In this document: positions 17,962 through 25,755 of the stretch, piece after piece
How positions within the stretch are numbered: position 1 is the first letter of the stretch
Layout: each line of letters begins with the position of its first letter
Source of the DNA: an uncultured Bacteroides sp.
Lineage (GTDB): Bacteria > Bacteroidota > Bacteroidia > Bacteroidales > Bacteroidaceae
Length of the DNA stretch: 32,258 nt
Reading direction: 5' to 3'
NCBI GenBank assembly: GCA_900553185.1
Contig: USCT01000023.1
Coordinates: forward strand, 1 to 32,258
Program-made: the position numbers and the translations under genes
The notes under the pieces: generated by a model
The model's database searches: none
Seen by the model: only the letters and a program-made list of their open reading frames with translations
Told to the model about the DNA's origin: nothing

Positions 17962-20900
17962 TTAGAAATTAACTTCTACACCTAACGATATAGTTCTGTT
18001 AGGAGAATAGCTGTAATCTGTCTGTCCTGAGAAATTATATTGTGGATCCATACCTTTCAAATGACTAAATATTGCCAAATTGTCTACAGAACCAAAAACA
18101 CGGACAGAATTTAAGGATGCTTTATTCATCCAAGCCTTAGGTAGAGTATAACCTAAAGTAATATTCTTTATTGTAAAATAAGAAGCATCTATCAGGAAGC
18201 GATCAGTTGTTGTATTTGAACTTGCAACTTCAATACGCGGTACATCAGTGATGTCACCTGGTTTTTGCCAACGACGCAAAGCATGTTCATTCCATGCATT
18301 GTTGTAATACATATTTTCCATAGATCCCTGATATAAGCTATCATAAATTTTTCCACCAATAGAATAGGTCGTCAAAATAGACAAATCCAAACCTTTCCAA
18401 GAGAAATCAGTGCTTAAGCTACCATACAAGTCAGGAATACGGCTTCCTAAATAATACTTACTGTTGGCAGCTTTAGAATAGTCACTACTAATGCGTTCAT
18501 TAATAATATTACCATTCTCATCTTTATCATATACCCAATATAATTGTGCACCTGTTGCTGGATCAACACCCGCAGATTTAGCCATATAGAAAGTATTGAT
18601 AGGCATACCTTCTTTAATGCTGTAAACACCATTGATTATTTCAGGAGATTCTCCCGTAAGTTTCAATACTTTATTATTTACGGTAGATCCCATCCAGGTA
18701 ATATTCCAATTAAAGTTATCTGTACGGACAGGTGTAACTCTCAATTCAAATTCGAAACCACTGTTACGCATATTACCTACGTTGGCGTTATATCCATTGA
18801 AACCAGTAGAAGTAGCCATCGGATAAGACAACAACATATCTACAGTTTTCTTATTATAATATTCAGCATTCAAGCTAATGCGATTATCAAATAATAATGC
18901 TTCGATACCAACGTTCATGTTACCATTCTTTTCCCATGTAACATTTTTGTTTTCCAAAGAGCTTACCATAGCACCGATTTGATTTTCGTTTGCCCAACTT
19001 AAATCATACAAACTTTGCCACAGGTAATAATTACTTGCTCCTAAAGAGTTCAAAATATTATCATTTCCTTGCTGACCATAACTCAGTTTTACAGACAAAT
19101 TATCAATCCATTTGATATCTTCCATGAATTTTTCTTTAGAGATACGCCAGTTACCTCCTACAGACCAGAATGTACCCCAACGATTATCCTTGTAGAAACG
19201 AGAAGATCCATCTGTACGAATAGATGCAGAAAGATAATATTTCTCATCAAAGTTATAATTAACACGTCCCATCCAAGATTCAATGCGGTATTTGTCTGTA
19301 TAAGAATCTGCTGCATACAATGTTGTACCTGGACGTAACTCTAAAATACCATCTACCAGATTTGTCTTACCTGCTTGCAAATATTCGTATTGATAAGCAT
19401 AGAATTCATGACCCGCCATTACATCTACATTATGAAGCCCAAATGAACGATTCCATGTTAATAGCTGGTTGAATGTAAAGCTCTGCATACGGCTATTATC
19501 TTTCGTCAGCAAACCACCGGCAGCAGCCTGATTACCATGATACATATTCATATATGACATTTTATTCTGGCTGCGATAATCCAGACCAAAGTTTACACTC
19601 AATTTCAGACCTTTAAATACTCCATATTCTTCCTTATCAGATCCTAAAGTAATACCAGTACGAAGTCCGGCAACATCATTTTTAATATTAGCTTTATCAT
19701 CTAACAATCCACCCAATGGGTTGTAATCATTATAGCTACCCGGACGTCCGTTTTCTCCATAGTCTAATTGTGGATTACCATTGGCATCCAATACATTATT
19801 ACCGTCTTTATCTTTTATATAAAGAGGGAGCAATGGTGAAACAAACTGAGAAGAATACCAGACATTAGAAGTGGAAGATCCGTCATAATCGCTATAATTC
19901 TGTACAGAATGAGATAGCGAAGTATTAACAAAAGCATTAAACCAGTCAGTAATCTGAGAATTTACATTAGCACGTGCATTATAACGCTGAAATCCTGTTG
20001 TTACCAAAATACCGTCTTCATTCAAATAACCCAATGAAAACATATATTTTGTTTTCTCTGTACCACCATTTACACCCAACTGATGTTCATGACGGAAAGC
20101 ATTATTTTTTAACAAAGCATCCATCCATCTTTCGTCCCATGCAGACTGAGCATCTGCTCTTACAGTTCCTGTCTGAGGATCAATAATGTTATCCCAGGTA
20201 TAATTTTTAAATGGATTATAAAGTTCACCACCTAATGTTCCACCTAAATCTGCGCGTGCTTGTGCTTCAGCATCGGCCCAGTCATAACCATTATTAAAAA
20301 TATATCCGTTGCGTAATGATTCGTAAGTCAGTTGAACAAAATCCTTTTGATTTACTGTACTGTATTCAGGAAGAGCTCTTGATGACCATCCTACTGTAGA
20401 ACGCCATGTTACGGAAGTTTTACCTTCTTTACCCTGCTTAGTGGTAATCATCACTACACCATTGGCACCACGTGCACCATAAAGAGCACCGGCAGAGGCA
20501 TCTTTCAATACGGTCATTGACTGAATATCTGACGGGTTTATAGAAGAAAGATCACCATCATAAGGAATTCCATCTACTACATACAACGGATTCTGAGAAG
20601 CATTGATAGAACCATAGCCACGAATAACAATTTTTGCAGATTCTCCAGGCTGTCCTGAACCGGAAGTCGTTAACAATCCGGTTGTTTGTCCTTCAAGTCC
20701 CTTGGTAACATTAGTAATAGGTCTAAGTTCCAACTTTTTACTATCAATATTAGAGGCAGATCCTGTGAATGATGATTTTTTGGCTGTACCGTATGCAACA
20801 ACCATCACTTCGTCCAGTTGTTCTGCATCTGATTTCAATACTACTTTTACCACCGGCTTGATAGCCACTTCCTGAGCCTGCAATCCGATGAATGAAACAA

Positions 20901-21120
20901 CCAAAGTCTTCGCGGAACTTGGCACGTTAGTCAACGTAAAATTACCATCAATATCAGTAACAGTACCTACTGTAGTACCCTTTACCAATACAGATGCACC
21001 TACTATAGGTAAACCGTCTTCTTCTGAAGTAACATTACCTGTTACCTTAGAAACCTGAGCGTTTACCAGACCGATTCCTATCACTAGGAAGGCCATTAAC
21101 AGCATCAATGTTCTTTTCAT
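17962..21120 (-). CDS. SusC-family transporter, complete and promoter-linked (ON copy of the inversion switch)
   Basis: This 1052-residue TonB-dependent transporter has a signal peptide to about residue 21 (LVNAQ). A carboxypeptidase-regulatory-like domain covers about 24-97 (VTGNVTSEEDGLPIVGASV, DIDGNF). A TonB-box-like LDEVMVVAYG is at 102-111, followed by the plug (KIVIRGYGSINASQNPLYVVDG, GANGVVMITTK) and a barrel ending in SLGVEVNF. Codons 68-105 fall in the 113-bp inverted repeat shared with the susC body at 22751. Codons 1-67 and the promoter lie inside the invertible segment. Inversion would detach the promoter and leader and leave this body silent. It heads a three-gene operon with susD and the lipoprotein gene. 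Confidence 0.94.
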   Translation of the reverse strand: MKRTLMLLMAFLVIGIGLVNAQVSKVTGNVTSEEDGLPIVGASVLVKGTTVGTVTDIDGNFTLTNVPSSAKTLVVSFIGLQAQEVAIKPVVKVVLKSDAEQLDEVMVVAYGTAKKSSFTGSASNIDSKKLELRPITNVTKGLEGQTTGLLTTSGSGQPGESAKIVIRGYGSINASQNPLYVVDGIPYDGDLSSINPSDIQSMTVLKDASAGALYGARGANGVVMITTKQGKEGKTSVTWRSTVGWSSRALPEYSTVNQKDFVQLTYESLRNGYIFNNGYDWADAEAQARADLGGTLGGELYNPFKNYTWDNIIDPQTGTVRADAQSAWDERWMDALLKNNAFRHEHQLGVNGGTEKTKYMFSLGYLNEDGILVTTGFQRYNARANVNSQITDWFNAFVNTSLSHSVQNYSDYDGSSTSNVWYSSQFVSPLLPLYIKDKDGNNVLDANGNPQLDYGENGRPGSYNDYNPLGGLLDDKANIKNDVAGLRTGITLGSDKEEYGVFKGLKLSVNFGLDYRSQNKMSYMNMYHGNQAAAGGLLTKDNSRMQSFTFNQLLTWNRSFGLHNVDVMAGHEFYAYQYEYLQAGKTNLVDGILELRPGTTLYAADSYTDKYRIESWMGRVNYNFDEKYYLSASIRTDGSSRFYKDNRWGTFWSVGGNWRISKEKFMEDIKWIDNLSVKLSYGQQGNDNILNSLGASNYYLWQSLYDLSWANENQIGAMVSSLENKNVTWEKNGNMNVGIEALLFDNRISLNAEYYNKKTVDMLLSYPMATSTGFNGYNANVGNMRNSGFEFELRVTPVRTDNFNWNITWMGSTVNNKVLKLTGESPEIINGVYSIKEGMPINTFYMAKSAGVDPATGAQLYWVYDKDENGNIINERISSDYSKAANSKYYLGSRIPDLYGSLSTDFSWKGLDLSILTTYSIGGKIYDSLYQGSMENMYYNNAWNEHALRRWQKPGDITDVPRIEVASSNTTTDRFLIDASYFTIKNITLGYTLPKAWMNKASLNSVRVFGSVDNLAIFSHLKGMDPQYNFSGQTDYSYSPNRTISLGVEVNF
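20807..20919 (-). repeat. Left copy of the 113-bp inverted repeat (recombination site region)
   Basis: This segment is identical, in inverted orientation, to 22751-22863 over all 113 bases. With one mismatch the identity extends to 20783-20919 against 22751-22887 (136 of 137). It encodes residues 68-105 of the ON SusC, ending within the TonB box. Identity starts sharply at the inner edge (20919/22751). At the outer edge it fades into ordinary coding similarity. Confidence 0.95.
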
Positions 21121-21180
21121 AAAAATCTCTCTTAAAGTTTAACTTTACATTAATAAAATTTTATTTACTCTAACAGGGTG

Positions 21181-21188
21181 CAAAAATA
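21181..21188 (-). promoter_or_regulatory. Mobile promoter (-7 element) of the SusCD switch
   Basis: On the minus strand TATTTTTG matches TAnnTTTG and would start a transcript with a leader of roughly 55 nt before the susC ATG at 21120. The -33 region is poor. It lies inside the invertible segment, so it would drive whichever SusC body is joined to it. No comparable element is seen in front of the silent body at 22751. Confidence 0.6.
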
Positions 21189-21292
21189 GTAATATTTTCT
21201 TAAAGATTACCTAAACATGAAAAAATATCAACTAAAAATCTGTTTTTTAACATTTATCTGACAAAAATCTTAAAGAGTCACTTATAATTATG

Positions 21293-21328
21293 CAAAATGT
21301 TTTGTCACAATCGTGACAAAACATTTTG
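21293..21328. promoter_or_regulatory. 36-bp perfect palindrome between susC promoter and recombinase gene
   Basis: The arms CAAAATGTTTTGTCAC (21293-21308) and GTGACAAAACATTTTG (21313-21328) are perfect 16-bp complements around a 4-bp AATC centre. Each arm also contains the smaller near-palindrome CAAAATGTTTTG. It lies in the divergent intergenic space, about 105 bp upstream of the susC -7 element and 115 bp before the recombinase ATG. It is too AT-rich and lacks a T tract, so it is a poor terminator. An operator for a dimeric or tetrameric regulator, or an accessory site for the recombinase, is more likely. Confidence 0.7.
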
Positions 21329-21442
21329 TATTCTTGTCGTACCTTAAAAAAGGTTTACATGCCTTCATCACATCTTTATGTCCTTCATGATATATTTATA
21401 AAATCAACAATTGTTTTTTTAATATAACTAACTGATAATAAA

Positions 21443-22612
21443 ATGGAAAAGATTAGTTACCGTTTAGTCTATAATCGTAAGAACAGCTTAAATGATAAAG
21501 GTACGGCTTTGATTCAGGTAGAGGCTTATTATAAAAAGAAAAAAGCTTATTTTTCAACCCATATTTATGTCACTCCCGAGCAATGGGACAAAAAACAACA
21601 ATTAATCAGATTGCATCCTCAAAGTGAAATTCTTAACCGGATGTTGGAAGAATTCGTATTAAGTCTCCAGTGGAAAGAACTGGAAAACTGGAAACGGGGA
21701 AAACTTATATCCTTGGAATTATTAAAGCAATCACCGATGAGAACGCAAAAGAATTCTGTCGATTCTCTGGTACAACTGGGTAGAAACTGGGTAGAACAGT
21801 CCGTCCGTAAAGAGAGCACTAAAAATAACCTTTACTCTACCATATCACTCCTCCATGAATTTTCTCCCGATCTGACATTCCAACGTATTACATATACCTT
21901 TTTAAAAGATTTTGAATTATTCTTAAGGAATAAAGGGTTTATAGTCAATACGGTAGCCAAACATTTACGTCAATTGAGAACAATCCTGAATGAAGCTATA
22001 AGAAAAGATCTGCTATCACCAGAGGCCAATCCGTTCCGAAAGTATAAAATCCGGACCACAACAAGCAAACATAGTTTCTTACTTCCAGATGAACTGGCTA
22101 AGCTGGAATCGTTATTGATCCATGATGACCATAAAAATCTGCAACACACACTGGACGCCTTTCTGTTTTGTTGCTATACAGGATTGCGATATTCTGATTT
22201 CACCCACCTGACAGTAAATAATCTGATTAAGCCGGATGGTAAAAATACATGGATCGTTTTTAAGTCCATCAAAACCGAAGTAGAGATACAAATACCTCTT
22301 TATCTGCTTTTTCAAGGAAAGGCGATTCCTATTCTTCGCAAGTATCAAAAGAACCTCAATGATTTTTTTGTACTCAGACCTAATTCCACTATAAATAAGG
22401 AGTTAATAAGAATAGGCAAATTGGCCAAGATTGAAAAACATTTTTCTTTTCACACGGCCAGACACACGAATGCTAGTTTACTCATTTATGAGGGGGTACC
22501 TATTACCACCGTCCAAAAATTATTAGGACATCAGAGCATAAAAACAACAGAAGGTTATAGCAATGTTTTTTCCACTACGATTGTCAATGATCTGAAAAGA
22601 TGTAAACGCTAA
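21443..22612 (+). CDS. Tyrosine site-specific recombinase (DNA invertase of the SusCD switch)
   Basis: This 389-residue recombinase is predicted to invert the surrounding segment. The N-terminal part (about 1-90) resembles the arm-type DNA-binding domain of Bacteroidota integrases (YRLVYNRKNSLNDKGTALI, YVTPEQWDKKQQLI). A SAM-like core-binding domain covers about 105-195. The catalytic domain follows with the full active-site set: Arg249 (CYTGLRYSDF), Lys277, His337 and Arg340 (FHTARHTNAS), His363 (LLGHQS) and nucleophile Tyr372 (EGYSNV). The gene is intact and lies wholly between the inverted repeats, divergent from the promoter-linked susC. No conjugation or phage genes are nearby, which argues for a dedicated invertase rather than a mobile-element integrase. 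Confidence 0.9.
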   Translation: MEKISYRLVYNRKNSLNDKGTALIQVEAYYKKKKAYFSTHIYVTPEQWDKKQQLIRLHPQSEILNRMLEEFVLSLQWKELENWKRGKLISLELLKQSPMRTQKNSVDSLVQLGRNWVEQSVRKESTKNNLYSTISLLHEFSPDLTFQRITYTFLKDFELFLRNKGFIVNTVAKHLRQLRTILNEAIRKDLLSPEANPFRKYKIRTTTSKHSFLLPDELAKLESLLIHDDHKNLQHTLDAFLFCCYTGLRYSDFTHLTVNNLIKPDGKNTWIVFKSIKTEVEIQIPLYLLFQGKAIPILRKYQKNLNDFFVLRPNSTINKELIRIGKLAKIEKHFSFHTARHTNASLLIYEGVPITTVQKLLGHQSIKTTEGYSNVFSTTIVNDLKRCKR

Positions 22613-22750
22613 TATTTGCGGGAAGAATCAGGGTATAATAATATTGGCTACACAATGATATTTTGCTATATTCTCTCTTTGATACACCCTATATATTATA
22701 TATGATACAATTTCATTTAGTCGAAAAAATGGACTTTTATGCATTTTATC
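22613..22750 (+). other. Non-coding leader of the silent SusC body
   Basis: These 138 bp follow the recombinase stop. In the SusC frame a TAG stop occurs at 22718-22720, only 10 codons before the repeat, so no signal peptide can be encoded here. The ATG at 22739 is followed by just three unrelated codons before the repeat. No good promoter or terminator is visible; TCTCTTTG near 22675 is one base off a -7 element. Confidence 0.7.
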
Positions 22751-25732
22751 AGTTCCGCGAAGACTTTGGTTGTTTCATTCATCGGATTGCAGGCTCAGGA
22801 AGTGGCTATCAAGCCGGTGGTAAAAGTAGTATTGAAATCAGATGCAGAACAACTGGACGAAGTAATGGTTGTTGCATACGGTACAGCTAAAAAGTCTGCA
22901 TTTACAGGTTCTGCCGCAACAATTAAGAATGAAAAAATTACTAATCGTCAAACATCTAACGTAACAAATGCTTTGGCTGGTCAGGTTGCCGGTGTACAGA
23001 CAACAAGTAGTACCGGACAGCCAGGTAAGGATGCTACTGTTCGTATTCGTGGTATCGGTTCTATTTCTGCCAGCAATACTCCGTTGTATGTAGTCGACGG
23101 TGTGCCTTACGATGGAGAAATTTCTGCAATCAGTACTTCCGATATTGAATCTATGACTGTTTTGAAAGATGCTGCTTCAAATGCCTTGTATGGTGCTCGT
23201 GGTGCAAACGGTGTTATCTTGATTACAACAAAACGCGGTAAGACAGGTGATGCTCGTGTCACTTTCGATGCCAAATGGGGAGTAAATAAACGTGGTGTTC
23301 CTTCATACGAAACTGTAACAGATCCAGGTAAGTTCTATGAAATGGCTTATTCTGCCATTTATAACGGTGACCTGAAAGGCTATGCTGCTGCCGGCGATCT
23401 GGTTAATGCCAATGCGTATGCCAACCAGGCAATGTTGTCATCTTCTTATTTGGGATATCAGGTATTTACCATTCCCAATGGAGAACAGTTGATAGGCATG
23501 GATGGTAAACTTAATCCACATGCAACTTTAGGTTATTCAGATGGTACTTATTATTATAGACCAGATAACTGGAGTGATGAATTGTTTGAGAACAATACCC
23601 GTCAAGAATATAACCTGAGTGTAAGTGGTGCAAATGATAAGATGAACTACTATATGTCTGCAGGTTACTTGGACGATCAAGGTATCGTGCCTAACTCCGG
23701 ATTCCAGCGTTATTCAGCCCGTTTGAAAGCTGATTATCAGGTAAAACCATGGTTAAAAATGAGTGGTAATGTTTCATTTACTCATTATGACAGCCGTGAG
23801 CAAGATACTGAAGGGGGTACTTCGAATGCCAATGCTTTCTATGCAGCCAACATCATGGGTGCCATCTACCCGATGTATATCCGTGATGCTTCCGGTAATA
23901 TCATGACTGATAATCGTGGCTATTTACGTTATGATTATGGTTCAGATACAAATTTCTCTCGTAACAATGTTATTCCGAATGCCAACCCGCTGGCAAGCTA
24001 CATGCTGGACATGATGAGATATGCCGGTGATGTAATCAGTGGTAAATGGTCTGCTGATATTGACATTTGGGGTGGTATCAAAGCTAAAATCAACATCGGT
24101 GTAGATGCAAACAACGTACGTTATACCAACTTGACCAACCCGTTCTATGGACAGTATTCTGAGACAAGTGGTGTAGGTGGTTTGGTTTCTGTCGCTACAC
24201 AGCGTACATTCAGTACTAACCAACAGTATTTGTTGACTTACAACAAGACATTTAATGATGTTCATAACTTGGATATATTGGCCGGTCATGAAAATTATAA
24301 CTACAAATATCAGTATTTGTACGGTTCACGTGAAAAGATCTATAATCCAGGTATTCCTGAATTGAACAATGGTATCTTGAATCAGAACAATGCATCTTAT
24401 TCTCAGAACTATGCTACTGAGGGCTGGTTGTTCCGTGTACAGTACGATTATAATGGCAAATACTTCGGTTCAGCTTCTTATCGTCGTGATGCTTCTTCTG
24501 TTTTCCATCCGGATAATCGTTGGGGTAACTTCTGGTCTGTAGGTGCCGGCTGGTTGATGAACAAGGAAGCTTTCCTGGAAGACCAAAACTGGATTGATAT
24601 GTTGAAATTCAAGATCAGCTACGGTTTGCAGGGTAATGATAACTTGATGTATGAAGGCGGTTTATACCGTAACTACTATCCGTATATGGATCAGTATACT
24701 CTGGCTAACAGTAATGGAGATTTCTCTACTTCACTGTATTATAAAGGTAATAAAGATATAACATGGGAAACTTCACACAGTTTCAATACTGGTTTTGATT
24801 TTTCATTCTGGAATGGTAAACTGAGCGGTACTGTTGAATATTTCTCTCGTAAGACAACAGATATGTTGTACTTTAAGCCGGTTGCTCCATCTATGGGTTA
24901 CTCTCGTTTCCCGGAAAATGTAGGTTCTATGATTAATCGTGGTGTCGAACTGGATTTGAACTCGAACATCATCAATACGAAAGACTTCACTTGGGATATC
25001 AATTTCAACTTGACTCACTTCAAGAACGAAGTTTTGGAATTGGCTCCTGAACTGAACGGGCAGTTGATTGATGGTAGTCGTATCTACCGTGAAGGTGAAT
25101 CTATGTATCAGCTGTATTTGCCGAAATACGCAGGTGTAAATCCTGAAACAGGTGAAAGTCAGTGGGCATTGTTGGAACCGAACGAAGCCGGTGAGACTGT
25201 TACAACTTCTTATTCAGAAGCTTCTTCCAATCGTTTTGCTACCGGTGATATCCTGCCGAAAGTATATGGTGGTTTCGGAACCAGCTTGACTTTCCATGGT
25301 TTTGATTTCTCAATTGCTTTTGCTTACCAGTTGGGTGGACGTATCTTGGATTATACTTACCAGAGTTTGATGAGTACGGATGCACAGGGTGCAGCATGGC
25401 ATGTAGATATGTTGAATGCCTGGACACCTGAAAATACAAATACAGATGTACCTCGTATGAATGTACAGGATTTGTACACTAGCAATTTATCAGACCGCTG
25501 GTTGACAAGTTCAGATTATTTGAGCTTGCAGAATATTACTTTCGGTTATACATTGCCGAAGTCTTGGACACGTAAATTGCAGATTGATGGTATTCGCTTG
25601 TATTTTGTAGCTGATAACGTAGCTTTGTGGACAGCTCGTAAAGGTTTGGATCCACGTCAGGGTTATGTAGCTGCTGATAACGTTTACTCACCGATTCGTA
25701 CAATTTCAGGCGGTATCTCATTAAATTTCTAA
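22739..25732 (+). CDS. SusC-family transporter body lacking leader and promoter (OFF copy of the switch)
   Basis: The open frame is 997 residues, but the ATG at 22739 is probably not a real start: homology begins at codon 5 (22751), where the 113-bp repeat starts. Compared with the ON copy it lacks the signal peptide and most of the first domain. The TonB box LDEVMVVAYG, the plug (TVRIRGIGSISASNTPLYVVDG, RGANGVILITTK) and the whole barrel to SGGISLNF are intact, with no frameshift. After inversion it would gain 67 leader codons, giving 1060 residues. Only the first part resembles the ON SusC closely; the plug and barrel are diverged. Its SusD partner follows 23 bp downstream. As assembled it should not give a functional outer-membrane protein. 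Confidence 0.88.
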   Translation: MHFISSAKTLVVSFIGLQAQEVAIKPVVKVVLKSDAEQLDEVMVVAYGTAKKSAFTGSAATIKNEKITNRQTSNVTNALAGQVAGVQTTSSTGQPGKDATVRIRGIGSISASNTPLYVVDGVPYDGEISAISTSDIESMTVLKDAASNALYGARGANGVILITTKRGKTGDARVTFDAKWGVNKRGVPSYETVTDPGKFYEMAYSAIYNGDLKGYAAAGDLVNANAYANQAMLSSSYLGYQVFTIPNGEQLIGMDGKLNPHATLGYSDGTYYYRPDNWSDELFENNTRQEYNLSVSGANDKMNYYMSAGYLDDQGIVPNSGFQRYSARLKADYQVKPWLKMSGNVSFTHYDSREQDTEGGTSNANAFYAANIMGAIYPMYIRDASGNIMTDNRGYLRYDYGSDTNFSRNNVIPNANPLASYMLDMMRYAGDVISGKWSADIDIWGGIKAKINIGVDANNVRYTNLTNPFYGQYSETSGVGGLVSVATQRTFSTNQQYLLTYNKTFNDVHNLDILAGHENYNYKYQYLYGSREKIYNPGIPELNNGILNQNNASYSQNYATEGWLFRVQYDYNGKYFGSASYRRDASSVFHPDNRWGNFWSVGAGWLMNKEAFLEDQNWIDMLKFKISYGLQGNDNLMYEGGLYRNYYPYMDQYTLANSNGDFSTSLYYKGNKDITWETSHSFNTGFDFSFWNGKLSGTVEYFSRKTTDMLYFKPVAPSMGYSRFPENVGSMINRGVELDLNSNIINTKDFTWDINFNLTHFKNEVLELAPELNGQLIDGSRIYREGESMYQLYLPKYAGVNPETGESQWALLEPNEAGETVTTSYSEASSNRFATGDILPKVYGGFGTSLTFHGFDFSIAFAYQLGGRILDYTYQSLMSTDAQGAAWHVDMLNAWTPENTNTDVPRMNVQDLYTSNLSDRWLTSSDYLSLQNITFGYTLPKSWTRKLQIDGIRLYFVADNVALWTARKGLDPRQGYVAADNVYSPIRTISGGISLNF
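22751..22863 (+). repeat. Right copy of the 113-bp inverted repeat (recombination site region)
   Basis: It is an exact inverted copy of 20807-20919. Here it forms the first homologous codons of the silent SusC body, up to the TonB box. The first base outside the repeat on the outer side differs (A at 22864 against G), then 23 more bases match. Confidence 0.95.
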
Positions 25733-25755
25733 CCGTTAATTGCATTTAGAGAATT

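Larger units (their letters stand above)
20807..22863. other. Invertible DNA segment switching two SusC/SusD arms
   Basis: The segment is 2057 bp including the repeats, with 1831 bp between them. From left to right it carries codons 1-67 of susC with its promoter (minus strand), a 36-bp palindrome, a complete tyrosine recombinase gene (plus strand) and a short non-coding leader in front of the silent SusC body. The repeats are in the same codon frame, so inversion would fuse the signal peptide and first domain precisely to either SusC body. This is the layout of the recombinase-driven SusC/SusD phase switches known from B. fragilis and from the B. thetaiotaomicron BT1040-BT1046 region. Confidence 0.9.

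Noticed and set aside
21293..21328. Palindrome as a rho-independent terminator
   Set aside because: It has low GC, no T tract on either strand, and lies between two divergent gene starts where no transcript should end.
21443..22612. Recombinase as the integrase of a conjugative transposon or prophage
   Set aside because: No conjugation, excision or phage genes are present, and there is no attachment-site pair at a tRNA. The only tRNA is about 10 kb away, and the gene is framed by the susC inverted repeats.
22739..22750. ATG at 22739 as a true start of the second SusC
   Set aside because: The four codons before the repeat show no similarity to SusC and no signal peptide. An in-frame stop lies at 22718, and homology begins exactly at the repeat. 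The ATG is most likely fortuitous.
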